Shown: positions 25,446 to 38,982, numbered from the stretch's first letter. The stretch is DNA of 64,000 nt from Selaginella tamariscina (GCA_003024785.1 PUQB01000056.1:544501-608500); one strand, 5' to 3'. Notes: generated by a model from the letters alone, not told the origin. Made by a program: numbers and translations.

Positions 25446-26903
25446 ATGTCAATCTCAGGAAGCACAAGTAATGGTCCTGCAATTACAATAATATTAGAAG
25501 ATGATGATAGTGATCTCCAAATTTCATCACAAGACATGTTCTTAGCATTTCCCCAGGTATAATGTATGTATATGGGTGTATATATATTGTTGTGTGTATG
25601 TGTGTACTTTTATATTCAACATACATTGATAAACATATCAGTTATACGTGGTCATCCATAACTGTATCACTTATATCTTCCATTATGCACAGGTACATAT
25701 GATTAATATATATTGATGTATATTCCTTATATCTCTCTTGTACAGGTAATATGTGTGTGTGTGTACCATTAATATGCAGGTAATCATATATATATGTGAC
25801 GCAATATATATTTATATGTACCATTGATATGTGGATTCTGATCACTTTCCTCAACGTATATGTGCATATATACGTCTGAAAGATATGTTGCTATCATTCT
25901 ATCATTAATATAATGATATAAAAGATGTATAGATATGACATGAAATACATGTCATAACAAATGTGTGTTTGCAATATATGCATTCATATATGTGTACACA
26001 TACACACACACACATATATATGTACTTATAAATACATAGTATGTACCAGTTTCCTTATTTACATTTATCATGTCATTTTATATTGTATATCTCATATCGT
26101 TTTCCGCACATAGTTCTGTAAACGTATATGCTTACAGTATATACGGTAGACATACATTTATAGTAGTCTTCAAGTGTATCTCTCTTATATGTCTACCTTT
26201 TTTCAGAGCAATTCACTGACCACTAGGCCATTCTTTCACGACTTGGAGCTACGACTTGGTCCTTCTCCAGGTTTTGATCATCTCTTACCTGGTCACAGCT
26301 TTATAAATTATAAATGAAATATGCATTTAGTATACATATTATATATGAGTAATATATATTAAATTAGCTACAGGATATTGTGTGTGTGTGTGTGTAGAGA
26401 GAGAGAGAAAGAGTAGACTATCATGTGTTTTCTGATAGTATAGATTCAATATACTATCCTAACAGGTCCATCTACTCCGAGAGAGGATAATGACGTAAAT
26501 GAACTTACAACAAGGCCTGAACCGACTACACTTGATCTTACGTTTTCACTGAGTAGAGGTCACGATTATATCCCCGAACCTAACAAGGTGTGTGTGCGTG
26601 TGTGAGAGAGAAAGATAGAGAGATAGACACACACACACACAGACGTACGTATGTTACTAATTGATGCATATGTAGAGACGCAAGCGTGTGCATCCGTCAG
26701 CAGATGACTCGGAGTCTGGGCGTGAAATACGGCTGAGGTGTATTATATGCCTGGATGATATGAAAGAGGAGACCTCTACAATATGTGGGCATATTTTCTG
26801 TAGGGAGTGTATACTTGAAGCCATACACATGCAGCGTACATGTCCCACTTGTCGTACAAAGCTCACAAGTAAGGATGTTCATCGGATTTATATATCGAGT
26901 TAG
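25446..26903 (+). CDS. RING-type E3 ubiquitin ligase, RNF4/STUbL-like, with N-terminal SIM
   Basis: Four exons: 25446-25556, 26207-26270, 26466-26587 and 26676-26903, with all junction phases consistent and no frameshift, giving about 174 residues. Near the N-terminus ITIILEDDDSD is a classic SUMO-interacting motif, a hydrophobic core followed by acidic residues. The middle is low-complexity (TRPFFHDLELRLGPSP). The C-terminus is a C3HC4 RING: CIICLDDM, CGHIFCRECI, CPTCRTKL. A basic patch (RRKRVHPS) precedes the RING. SIM plus C-terminal RING is the architecture of SUMO-targeted ubiquitin ligases (RNF4, Slx8), which ubiquitinate SUMOylated nuclear proteins; function in this plant is inference. 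Only one clear SIM is visible, so it may instead be an ordinary small RING ligase. Confidence 0.88.
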
Positions 26904-27398
26904 TGAATTTTTTTTTATTTTTCTATTTTTATTTTTATTTTCCTATTTTACAGTCTTTGTAAAATATATACTTGTATCTTCTTGTTTTAAGTAAATATCC
27001 ACTTAATTCTTGATAGCAGTGACTAATACTGCATAATGTAATTTAATGCTTACACACACACACACACACACACACACACGATTTGTAACTATTTTGTATT
27101 TAAGCTTCTATACTTACGTAAAAAACACAGTTTAAAGTCATAAATAACAATATTTCCATTTAACAACGATAATTCTAATTTATGAATTATTAGATCATTG
27201 TGTTATGATGTTAAATATAGATATGTACTACATATAGATATAATTTCTAACATCTCACAAATTAAGCATTTACTTTTTATAATATTATATACATATTTAT
27301 TTATATATACTTCTCATTGTTTCAGTTTATTCAGTAGTGAGTATCACATTTGTCTTTCTATTGTGTGTATATATATATATATATATGTACATATGTTG

Positions 27399-27465
<67 letters not shown>

Positions 27466-28701
27466 TTCTACATATATTTTCATTTTGTTTTCAAAAATCT
27501 ATTCTTAATTTAGCTCAATACTTGACCAATTGAGAAGAAACAAAGAAGTGTGTGCGCGCGTGTGTTATATGCGTGTATATGTATATACATCTATGCATGT
27601 GTGTTGTATTCATAACTCTTATGCATGTGTGTATGTTTTTGTGTATGTGTAGAGAAATTTTCAGAATATATATGCAGCATATACATGTATATGTATCACT
27701 CATAAATAAAGCATGCATAAATATATGTATATTAAACATGTACATTATTGATATATGTGTGTGTATTCTTTTTTCCAGATGAAAATAATAAAGAAATTCA
27801 ATTAACAGTGTTGAAGCCCTGTTATCTTTTCTAACTTTTTTTTTTTTAAATTATTTTATTATTTATTTTTTTTATTGCACTTTAAGTTTCACTCTATTTT
27901 TTAATATCATAATTTTAATTTGGTGGGTTAACTACCTAGATAAAGATTATAAAATATGTATATAAATATGTATAATATATAGACAAAAATACCTAAATAA
28001 ACATGGGTCATCACGATTGAGCCTCTCGTAAACACCAATTGAATTTTTGTCATAGTTAGTATAAGAGGAGAGAGAAAGGTTATAAACACTCAATGTCTAG
28101 TAGACCTTGTGAGCATAGTCTTTAAAACAAAGAAAAATTATATTTATACTTTTGAAATTTATCATATTTACATATGTACCTGAAACTTCAATTTAAAATT
28201 TTATAAATTTTAAAATTTTTATTAAAAAAAAAATCAATAAAAATTTATAACTAATTTGTATTTTATTATATTTAAGTTAAAATATAGCCTATTAAACATA
28301 TATATCACAATATAATATAAATTAAATTATTTTTAAAAATATTTTATTTTTTATTATGACAAATTTTTAACATTTAACACTTAATAAACTTCAATTATTC
28401 CATTTCCAATATGAATTGAATTTTATGAATTGAAAATATATTTTTACTTAACAATGTTATTTTAAAACTTAAAATATTATTATTGAAGTTTTTCAAGGTA
28501 TATATATATATAAAAATTTATAACATTTAAAAGGGTATATATATAAATATAAAACTTTTAAGAATACATATGTAAATATGATAAATTTTAAGGGTATAAA
28601 TGTAATTTTTTCTTAAATTAGAAGGGTGACACTTAAAAGTGATTATTTTCTGAGGAATCATAAACCCAGTATGTTATCGTATTTTACACATGCTATATAT
28701 G

Positions 28702-28735
<34 letters not shown>

Positions 28736-29641
28736 AATTAAACATTTTTAATATGTATATAGAGAGAGACTAAAATGTGGGAGAAATGTTTCATATATAT
28801 TACAAAGACCTTACAATAATTGTGATATATTCGGTGAAATTGTCCTGAAGTAATTAAAGATACATCCCCATGGATGTCACAGTATATACTTTACATTCCA
28901 TCTTATCCGTCCATAAAATTCAACTCAATCGTCACTTTGATCCTTGTTAAGTCACGTGTTAGAAAGGTAAAAGTAGCATATATGACAATAATATCCTTTA
29001 CAAATTTATTAATTATGAGATTTATATAAAACATAAAATTTTAAGAAATTATTATTTTTATTATTATATATAAACTCAAACTAAATTGATTAAACACAAC
29101 TTATTATATTGTTTATAAAGTAATGTTGTTTATAAGATTTTTAATTTAAGATGTCTAGTTTATATACATATGATTTTAATTAAATAGTTCTCTTTCAATA
29201 TATATACACGTAACATATTAGACTTTATATGAATGATAGTTTTATTAATTAATTAATTAGTATTATTTAGATTAAAATATGTAATTTTTATTTTCTTATT
29301 ATATTTTTATTAATAAATTTGAGACTAAGAAAATGTTAAATTAATGAATATATGATAAATATATCTATCTATATTGTGAATAAGTCTCATTGACAAACAT
29401 TTATGTTAAATTTTTCATCCTGCTTAAATCACACATACACTATTTACGATAAGTATTGGCAGAAGCTGTGTTTACTTTGGACTTTACATAGCAGTAATAT
29501 ATTTACACTTGTCCCTTTTTAATTAAATTAAACGCTACTTAATTTCCATTCTTCTCTTGTTCAGTTGTTTCCAATCGCTCAATCAATCTTCTGAATTGTT
29601 TTGATATTGTTCATAGGCCTAAATATACATATAACACATAT
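26904..29641. other. AT-rich spacer with microsatellites
   Basis: No coding frame supported. Contains (CA)13 at 27055-27079, (TC)n(TA)n at 27400-27466 and (GT)n at 28712-28734. The region 28120-28620 reads like diffuse AT-rich repeat DNA; phrases such as 'tataaatgtaaattt' and 'cctattaaacatatatatcacaatataat' recur near 48785, so it is a dispersed repeat. Confidence 0.6.
27400..27466. repeat. (TC)n(TA)n compound microsatellite
   Basis: About 22 TC units followed directly by about 12 TA units. It gives rise to a spurious Leu/Ser frame. Confidence 0.95.
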
Positions 29642-30128
29642 ATGGGAAATGTGTGCAGGGTTCATTCTTCGTACAAAAGTACTGCAGGCCAGGCAAAATG
29701 GATACATATCTTACTGGTTCATGGTGGTGTAACAAGGATAGAAGACGAGGTTTGTGCGAGAGATGTTATGGTTGAGTTCCCATACCACTTCCTTTGCGAT
29801 GCCAGTTCGGTTTTATTAGGAAAGAAGACTAAGATGATTCCTCCAAATTCCCATCTCCAGTTTGGGAATATATATGCTCATTCCGTTCCCGAACAAAACC
29901 CAGGAATCCCAGGAATCTGGAGAAGAACAAAACTCTGGGAGGCCTCTTCTATCGAAAACAACCCATAGTACAAGGTTTTTAATTTCAAAATATTATGTAA
30001 ATATGATACTCAGTCAGAAACATGATCTAAAACCAAAGGTGAGATTGACAAAGAAGATGAATACTAATTACATGCAAAGAAGCTCTGTAAATTGGAGTCC
30101 AAGGCTTGGCAGTATTTCAGAAAGCTGA
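29642..30128 (+). CDS. PADRE (DUF4228) domain protein, N-myristoylation signal, one frameshift
   Basis: PADRE proteins are small plant proteins often induced by pathogens. The start MGNVCRVHSS is a typical N-myristoylation site for this family. The domain signature follows: WIHILLVHGGVTRIE, CARDVMVEFPYHFLCDASSV, LLGKKTKMIPPNSHLQFGNIY. One base is missing near 29870 in a TATATA run. The next frame then continues with MLIPFPNK and reaches the family-style C-terminus WSPRLGSISES before a stop at 30128. About 162 residues, single exon. Membrane-associated signalling role is inferred from family; exact function unknown. Confidence 0.82.
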
Positions 30129-32320
30129 ACAGCTCTGTATGTAGATTATTAGTTTTTATAAAAGTTAATAAAGCTACATAGCTTACATTAATCATTAGCT
30201 AATTAATTTGGTAATGACTTGTTTATAAATAATGTGACATATACAAATTATAAAACTAGAATTGATTGACATTAACTATTATTAACCACAGTCAACTAAA
30301 ATTAACTCCAAAAATAACCTATATAAAATTTTCACTTAGTGTAGAAGTCTCCTATAGATATATACACAGCTAATAATTAGTAACACTGCTACATGTACTG
30401 TGCAGACGCGGACATATCATTGAATTAATTTATTAAATTCTAATTTAATTTGAAATTTTATATGAATTTTTATTTTATTCATTATTAATTAATATTATTT
30501 AAATTAAATAGGCTAAGAATAAGAACTATGTTCAATTATTTTTAACAACCTTTTTAAAACATTATTAATATTTATTAAGCATTATTTAATATTTTATTAA
30601 TAAATATGTATGTATATAATTCTTTTACATCTTGCAAGTTATCGTTTCACCACAGTAAGGTCCCTAATTAAATATAAATAAAAGATGTGTTAATTACTAT
30701 CTTACCACCGTAATCACAAGGTTAAAGAGTTTAATTTATGATAATAAAACTTAATTATAATAAACATTTTATAATTAAAGAAATAAAACATTGTAAATGA
30801 TGTTCTCCGGTGTTTTACTTAATTGACATTTAAAAATACGTTCATCCATGATTTATAAAAATGTTATATTAGTTTACCATTAAATGTACTATATATGATA
30901 TACATTAATTTAAGTTTGTCTTAAATTATTTTTGAGTCAATGGCTATAGTTTTTAAGTATTATAAAGTTTCTTATAAGCATCTTCAAGTAATATTATTGT
31001 GTGATAATTTAATAATATAAATTTGAAATAATAATAGTGATGAAATAAAGAGTTTCTTTGTAAAATACTTATAAATGAATATGCAATTAACCTTTTCATA
31101 TCAATTTAAACATTTTATTTAAGAGTGGACATGAATTAATTTAAACAATACATTGTGATAGATAATTAAGTGCAATAAATGAATCAAAATGAAAATAATT
31201 TTTTTAAATGATTAGCATTTTTCATAAATACTTATGTGTCCTAATAATATTCAAATCCATGCGTGTTTTTTAATATCTTTGAATTCTTTTATATGTTAAG
31301 TTAGAGTGGGTTTCCAAAACTATTATTTTTCTCATGTTTATAAGCCGGTGTAAATATTGTGCAAATAATTTAAAATGGTAATATTATTATTATAATACTT
31401 ATTTAAGTACTTTATTACACATCTTTTTTAATCATTAAGGACTGACAATAGCTTATGAAAATAAGTTATTTTCTCTTTTAACATAAAACAAATTTATTCT
31501 ATTATGCAACTCACTTGTTATCTCATGTTGATAAGTAAATGACCCAGTGTTTTTATTTATTTTTTTACTTCAACTTATCCTCTCTGTTATATAGCAAAAA
31601 CAACCTTTGTTAATTATTATAATTCATCACCATGTCTTCCATATCACATAGCAATTTATTTATTAATTTTTTTAAATTAAAAATTTAAATTAAATTTTAA
31701 CATTCTACACATGGAACTCATGAATTAAATATTGGAAATAAAAATTAATGGATGATTGTATGGCTAATGACTGAAGAGGTACATTTTTACTATAATTATT
31801 CTTTATTTAATCTTTTAATAAATATCAATGTGGTTAAAATTAATGAAAAGTTTTGAAAAAAAAACCATTATTGCTAAATAATAAAATGCCGAAGAATTAA
31901 AATAGATTTATTTAAATTTATATAAGTCCCCAAGCGCCTATGTTCTCTTAAATAATGTTTAAAAATGGGAAACCGAAAAATACTTGAAAACAAATATAAA
32001 TGAACTTAAATAATTTAAATTAATAAACTTCATAATCAATGTCTTATACTATTGTTTTCATAATGAATTTTTTATATTATTCTTAATTTTTATAAAAATT
32101 GTCAATATCCATTAGGAAGATACATAATTGAGCTCAAATATTCATAAGGAAGATACATAATTGAGTTATATTATAATGAAATCACTTTAAAATATAAAAA
32201 ACATGTATTTGTAAATGTATATTAATAGAAGTGTATTCACTTAGGCGGAGTCACTATATTAGTGGCTAATTGAGGCGGGGCAGTATTATGTAGGTGACTC
32301 ACATTTGATATACATATAGT

Positions 32321-32375
<55 letters not shown>

Positions 32376-35300
32376 AATGTTAAAGTATTAAGCTATTTTA
32401 ACTAGTTATAACCTTCCTTTTTATAACTACTAAATAGTCTAAATTATAAACTATTAAATAGTTATAAATGGTGTTTAAATAATTTAATTATTATTTTATA
32501 AACTAGTTAATAAAATATTTAAATTATAAATATTATTATTTAGTTAAACTAGTTTAAATTAGTTAAACTTTATAATTTTTAATAATAATATTCAATGCAA
32601 ATTTAAGGCGTTTACCCACGTGTGAAAATCACTGTGTACGTAAATTTAAACATAATGAAATAAAAGAACCGTATGTATTCTTATAATAACATAGACCTTT
32701 TATAATAAACGTTTTTGGTGAGTTGACCTCTTGACAATCAATATATTGTGTGAATTTGCAATATATTTTTTAAATTGTAATTATAAATTCTTTAATGGTT
32801 TACAATTAATCTAAGAATGCATTAAACCTAAAAAATTCTGCATTTTAATCTATAAAGAATTCATGTCCTTTTAATTTTTCTCATTTAAATTTTCTTCATG
32901 TCATAATGCAATAATACATTTTAAATACCTCTTTAGAAGTATTGGAATAAAGAGAGGGCCAATCTCTATACCTATTATACATTATATTTAACTAGTGTAC
33001 ACTAGGATTTGTTGATTAATATAGTTAATATTGATTGTATTAATATAATTCATTAAATAAATTTAATAGTTATATAATTTTTATTTACCATAAATGTTTT
33101 ATTACCTAAAGAGTCATAGTTAATCTATAGTATAGCATTATATTATACTCTAACATAATATGTAATACTCTTATATGTTAAACATATTCTTATATATTAA
33201 ATTATTTTGCATAAACTTAGATGCACACATATTATATATAGAATTGAGGGATCTGACTCATATGTATATCCATATAAACATGTATTACGATGTAAAGTAT
33301 GAAATATATTCTTCATATACAATTGAGTATATCCATATAAACTATACAACATCATGCTTACATTCAAACAAGCTTGGATTTTTCATGGTGGATAAATTTT
33401 AAATTTCTTGAAGAGTTGTTTTGTTAGAAGTAAGTAAGGTCAAGATATGGGAAGTAAGCAAGCATCTTAAACTTGATCATTTATATTATTTATTATTTCT
33501 ATACAAAAACTCTCACACCACGCACACACATATCTATTTATTACTTTTATACAAAAACACACACATCAAAATTGAAATATCCCATAAATAATTTTAAGTG
33601 TTTTCTTAGGTATGTATATAAAAAGTTGTGATTTTCACTTTTTTATATGAAACTTTTTGATTTAGTTACCAATTAATTTAATTATTTTAATGAATAAGAT
33701 TTAAATATATTTAATTTATATTTCATTTCATTTAGTTATAACAATGTTGATTCTAAATAAAAAAAGTGTCCATCATTTATTCTGTGGTAAAAACATTATA
33801 AAAAGCTTATTCTTTTGGTTCAGGATTTTTATCATTCCTTATTAAGCTACTAATTGATACAAACTCGTTATAGTGCAAAAGAACCAAAAATAATTATCCC
33901 TATTTGACTTGTTATATATTCGTTTGCACTGCTCCTCCAATAAATTTATTTGTTCCCTCGGTATTTGTTTTTTTAAAATTTTTTGTCTGCTCTTGCAAAA
34001 ACTTTTGTGTTTGTTTTACAAACTTTTCGTCCAAAAGTTCTTCCAACCCTTGAAGAAATAGTCATTTTAACCCTAAATTTTTAGGGTAAACAAGATATGC
34101 ATTTTATTCACCTTTTTTCCTTATCTTAAAACTAATTATATAATTTGATTTATAAATTTTAAAACTTTTAATTATATAAATATATAAATGTTAATAATAA
34201 CATAAATAAATCTTATTTCAATTTTCATCTTACTTTACCTTATTGTGTTATCCTCTTTATTGTTCAAGCATTAAAATACACATTATTTTAATTTCATTTT
34301 AATTTTTATTATAATCCTTTTGTATTTTTTTATTAATTATAAGGAAAATATTTGAACATGAAACTTCATAATTTTAAGTTTTCATTAATTATTAATTAAA
34401 TTAAAAGATAGTTATTTATTTGGGCTCCTATCAATCATGATTAGATTATGTAACTTCAAAAGCTTATAAAATTATGTATTAAATGTCACAACATATTTAA
34501 TTTGTTATTATTAACATGTTAAAGTGTTTTTAATTCTACATGTTATTAACGTTTTTACTATAAACTATTTTCTAATGACCCATAAGCGTAAATACGGTTA
34601 TATTATATATACATACGTATATGTGTAATAATACATATGCATATATGTGTCCATAGTTTAAAAGTGAGAATGAGTCCAGAATTAAAATTGAAAAAAAATA
34701 TAGTTTTTTTATATACACGATCATATTCATATTTATGCATACATATAAATTTTATTTATTAATATATTTTAATAATTTTCTTATTAATCTATACAACAAT
34801 ATAAACTTATATTTATAACATATGAAAAGCTAGCATTATTTATAATATAACAAGTTTGCCTTATATTCAAAAATTGTTTTTGATATAAATTAATGAAATA
34901 AAATATAATCTTATATTCTTAATTGCAGAATTGAAAAGAATTATTTAACCTTTATTTTAAAAGAAAATTTAAAGCTATTAAATATATTAATGAAAAAAAT
35001 TACGTGCATACATGTATCACGCTTTTAATAATGATTTGATATAAATTTTATTGATTTTCTTTAGTGTATGCACACAATAGAGAAAATGTGTTATGTATAT
35101 TAGATTGCTGAAATAAAATCATAAATTACATCAAATAATTTGTGTATAGTTGAGAAATTATTAATAAATGTATCTTTTAATTTCACATTAAATTTTCAAG
35201 TTAATATCCAAATTAAAAGAATATTGAAATGATATAAAACTTGGATTTTGGAGATACCAAATGACAATTATCTATCTACTAAATATATAACAAGCAACCA

Positions 35301-35455
35301 CACGTGGATGTGTGTGCACGGGGGGTTCACTTAGTAAACCTCGTATTCCTTAGGATCATGTACAAATTGGCGTATTTTTTTGTCATTTTTCATAAGAGTA
35401 CGTACAGGTGAGGCCAACATATTTTTAAATTTTTTTTCCATATGTACGAAGGGGG
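30129..35455. other. 5.3-kb AT-rich spacer, no gene seen
   Basis: Very AT-rich. A (TC)n(TA)n run at 32325-32371 is the only strong repeat. A phrase near 32120 is tandemly duplicated: 'ggaagatacataattgag' at 32116 and again at 32148. A short frame at 33175-33402 is low-complexity and unsupported. Confidence 0.6.
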
Positions 35456-35814
35456 ATTAGGGTTCTTGGGGCCGAGTATAGAAGGAGGTGGATGGAGATG
35501 GAGCATGATGTTTGCCAAGATGATCAACAAGAGATTGTTGGTTTCATTCACATTGCTTTAGATTTTACATTTGTAAAGGTTTGTGAAGAAATCATCTAGA
35601 TAAAATTCCTGCTTTATATGGGTGTGATTGGGTTTGCTAGGCTAGCTATAACAAGAAATCAAGAGCGCCATGTCTTCTAGGATAATGAGGTGCTTATTAG
35701 GTTAGAAATATGTTTTGTTAATGATGTTCAGCTTAGGGCACATATGTGAATGATCAAGCCAGCTTAAGCATTAGCATTGCAGGAGTGGGTGGAGATTCCA
35801 TAATCCACCTAGGT

Positions 35815-36128
35815 TTGAATTCAACAAAGGCGAATTCAAAGCTCATTCACAACTAGAAAGTTTCATTTAGGAAAAACAAACGATTGAGAGACCAGGGCGA
35901 CAAGATAGATGTGAACTTGTTTCATATGATACGAACAACGAACTTGTTTTCAGGATTTTTTGTCATGAATGTGGCATTGTATATAGGAGGGAATTAAAGA
36001 ATACATATTACAACTATGTTACCAAACATTGCACTGATACTAAGCATGAAGGAAACGTAAAGAAGAATTTGGTTGCTGCTATTATCGATACTAACGATCA
36101 TAATGTAAATTTAAACGAAGATGTTTAG
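35815..36128 (+). pseudogene. Zinc-finger fragment, BED-like C2H2, possible transposase remnant
   Basis: Without a start codon, a plus-strand frame reads FEFNKGEFKAHSQLESFI, a stop at about 35868, then continues through RPGRQDRCELV to FRIFCHECGIVYRRELKNTY, NYVTKHCTDTKH and VNLNEDV before a stop at 36128. The CX2C...HX5H spacing resembles BED or other transposase-associated zinc fingers. The region is much less AT-rich than its surroundings. I cannot name the element. It could also be the 5' part of a domesticated gene. Confidence 0.45.
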
Positions 36129-36324
36129 CCAAGAGCTCAGTTAGAACTGAACAACACAAAAGACAACTGGCAGATACAGGAAAGTCTAGAGTATTAATCA
36201 GGCTAGTATGTAGCCTGATGGATGAGGTGATTCTCTTTCTTCATTACAAAACTGTTCATACGTGAAATTAATACTAGCCTGATATACTTTAGACGTATGT
36301 AGCCTGATATACTTTCCTGTATAG

Positions 36325-36860
36325 GTATGCAATAAAAGGAGATGTATCAGGAGCAGAAAGCATCATGGAGGAAATGGAGAGAGAAGGTTTTGAGGCAAAT
36401 ACAATTTGTTATACCTCATTCATCAAAGCTTGTTGCAAGTCCGGAGACATGCAGGTAAACATCTCTCTCTCTCTCTCTCTCTCCACACACACACACACAC
36501 GCCCACGCCCACGCACGCACGCAGAGAGCGGAGGAGGCATTTAAGAGAATGCGGGAGAAAGGAGTAAGACCGAATGCAGTAACATACACAGTATTGATAC
36601 ACGGGTGGACACGGGCAGGCGCTCCGGAGAAAGCCATGGAGTGCTACGAAGATATGAAAGTAAATGGTTTACAAGGGGACAGGGCGTTGTTTAACTGCTT
36701 AATCTCCGGAGTTTTAGCACAGGTTTCTGTGTTAAACAACGTTGTTTTATTTGAGAAGCTTCGATGTATAGCTAGTGAGATTTCGACTTTGAGGATACCT
36801 TTGGATAGAGGCGTTGCTGCAAGGCTGTTTGATTTTCTACACAGGGAGCAACGTGTATGA
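36325..36860 (+). CDS. C-terminal part of a P-class PPR protein, PPR4-like
   Basis: Two exons, 36325-36453 (YAIKGDVSGAESIMEEMERE, YTSFIKACCKSGDMQ) and 36525-36860 (RAEEAFKRMREKGVRPNAV, LIHGWTRAGAPEKAMECYED). The order GDV..., CCKSGDM, HGWTRA.APEKA, CYE.MK, D+A+..CL.S closely follows the C-terminus of PPR4, the RRM-PPR protein needed for chloroplast rps12 trans-splicing. The last about 50 residues (RIPLDRGVAARLFDFLHREQ) end at a stop at 36860. No RRM or upstream PPR exons are visible before 36325, although an acceptor AG precedes 36325, so the 5' part is lost, displaced or unrecognisable. Confidence 0.75.
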
Positions 36861-37005
36861 AAACATTATGGATATACAACATACTTTATTTTATAATTAA
36901 TATACATAAAAAATTTAGTTAATCTTAAGTTTATTAAGTCACTGACCTTGAGTTTGACTGATGTGTTGGCGTGCGTGGCTCTTTCTTGCCCTTTCAAGAA
37001 AGAAA

Positions 37006-38739
37006 ATGGTAAAGAGATTAGATTGGAAACGCTTGTTTGTTGTAGTCTTATGGGAAGGAGGCTCAAGCTACGATGCGTGGCTAAACATTGCGTCGACCAG
37101 GGTATCTATGTGTATATGTGTACGCGTGTGTGTGTGTGTGTGTGTGTAGTGTTTAATTTCGTTTTTTTTTTCCTGCAGGTTGTTCAGATACTTATTGTTC
37201 TACCATATTCATGGTCACAAGCAGGACTACCTTCCACAATTGTGTACCATTTGGCGTTCCTCTTCATGGGATATTGGACTGGTTTAATTATTCACATTTT
37301 ATATATGAAGTATAGAGAAGCACATTTGCACTCTGATAATCGCAATATCCAGGTACTACTCTCTTGTTTAGTATTTAAGTACATTATTGATCTTGTTTTG
37401 AAGCTTCATGAGGTGCTTGGTGCCTTGATGGGCAAATGGTGGAGAAGAGCATCACTGGTATTCAATGTCTTGAATCTCTTCTTTGTTTGCACGTTTGAAG
37501 TTTTCGCCTCTAGCAAGTGAGTGTGTGCGTGCGTGAGACACACACACACACACAGGCCTAATAATTTGACTGCAGTATAGCATATCTTATTAATGAGAAT
37601 CTACCGAAGAGAACATGGACCTTGATAATAGGAGCACTCTCTTTTCTAACTATAACTATAGAGCATGGTCATTTATCGGAGTTATTTCAACTGTATACAT
37701 TTCATGTTACCTAGCTATTGCTGCAGGAGTTCATAAACAAGTAAGTCTTTATGTAATTTAATTACTTATGGTTATTTAGTTTATGTTAAATGAAGGTTTT
37801 ACATGTGAGAAGGCCTCTTGCTCCTCCAAGCTCTCGAGAGTACTTCACAGCTCTTTACTCTTTCATAGGACTGGGGACTGAGTTAATACCAGTGTAAGTT
37901 TATATGTTATTTATATTTAACACTGTTTAATAAGTCTATTTAATACTAAATAACTGTATGTTATACTAAATACTCATATTTATAGGGAAATTATGGATGC
38001 TATGTGGAAACCGAAGAGGTTTAAAACTCCTTGGTTGTACGGGACACTGTACGTGGTTTTAGTAAGCTTACCAAGTGTCACTATGGTGTTTTGGAGGTTT
38101 GGAGATGAAACACTCACTCATATATATGCATTAAGTTTACTACCAAGTTCAAAGTTTAGAGACGCTGCAGCAATTCTTTTACTTTTACACCAGGTAATTA
38201 ATATATTTAATGTAATTAACTACATTATTTAAGGCTTTATTTCTTTTGTAGTACATAGTTACTGGGATATTGGCCCTCCCAGTGTACCTTATATGCGAGA
38301 AGTTATGTGGGGTGCATTCTGCGAGTTTCATCAAGAGAACACTAGTGAGGGTACCAGTTTTTATATTAATTTGGCTAACTGCTTTAGCGTTCCCATTTGT
38401 TCCATTTTCTACTCCCATAGCGATATTTGGAGTTTGGTCGTATTATATACTTCCTTGCTCTGCATATATTGGTGTATTTTGGAAACAAGGTCAATCGACT
38501 TCAAACCATGTAAGTGTGTGTGTGTGTGTGTGTGTACGCATGTGTATGTGTATGTAACTTATGGTTAACAGGAGGATAAGCCTTTCTCTAGATTAAACTG
38601 GGAAGTGGTGTTTAGTGTTAACCTTGGAATTATACTGTGGATGCTTATTATGAATGTAGTGGGACTGTGGACAAACTTCATGAGCTTTATGAAGGGACTA
38701 GAACATGGGAATATCTTTACAAGGTGTTATCTATGCTAA
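37006..38739 (+). CDS. LAX: AUX1/LAX auxin influx carrier, copy 2, one 19-bp deletion
   Basis: Proton-coupled auxin importer of the AAAP family. Exons: 37006-37101, 37179-37352, 37404-37516, 37576-37740, 37796-37893, 37986-38193, 38252-38509, 38572-38739, all GT-AG. Signatures in order: VLWEGGSSYDAWLNIAST, YSWSQAGLPSTIV, VLGALMGKWWRRASLVFNVL, INENLPKRTWT, YFTALYSFIGLGTELIPVEI, MDAMWKPKRFKTPWLYGTLY, LLPSSKFRDAAAILLLLHQ, YLICEKLCGVHSASFIKRTL, FTRCYLC at the end. Compared with Arabidopsis AUX1 the N-terminus is about 30-40 residues shorter; an in-frame ATG at 36961 is an alternative start. Exon 4 has lost 19 bp near 37650 relative to copy 1, shifting the frame inside a membrane span. Apart from that it is intact. 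Confidence 0.93.
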
Positions 38740-38946
38740 GACATTCTATGTAAGTTATTTTGATATGTAAATGTTCATATTATTATGTATTATTTCTGAA
38801 TACACACACACACACACATTGTATACATAAATATTACTATTATCACTCGTGTTGCAAAATGTGATAATACTTTATATAACATTAATAATAGGACGTTTCA
38901 TTATTATTATTAAGGGTAAAATTTACTATTTTAAATTATAAGGTTT

Positions 38947-38947
<1 letters not shown>

Positions 38948-38982
<35 letters not shown>
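38948..38982. repeat. (TA)n microsatellite
   Basis: About 17 TA units in the spacer between AUX1 copy 2 and the PLATZ gene. Confidence 0.9.

Noticed and set aside
27198-27782. Open frames over (TC)n, (TA)n and TGTG runs
   Set aside because: Low-complexity translation with no domain, in an AT-rich spacer.
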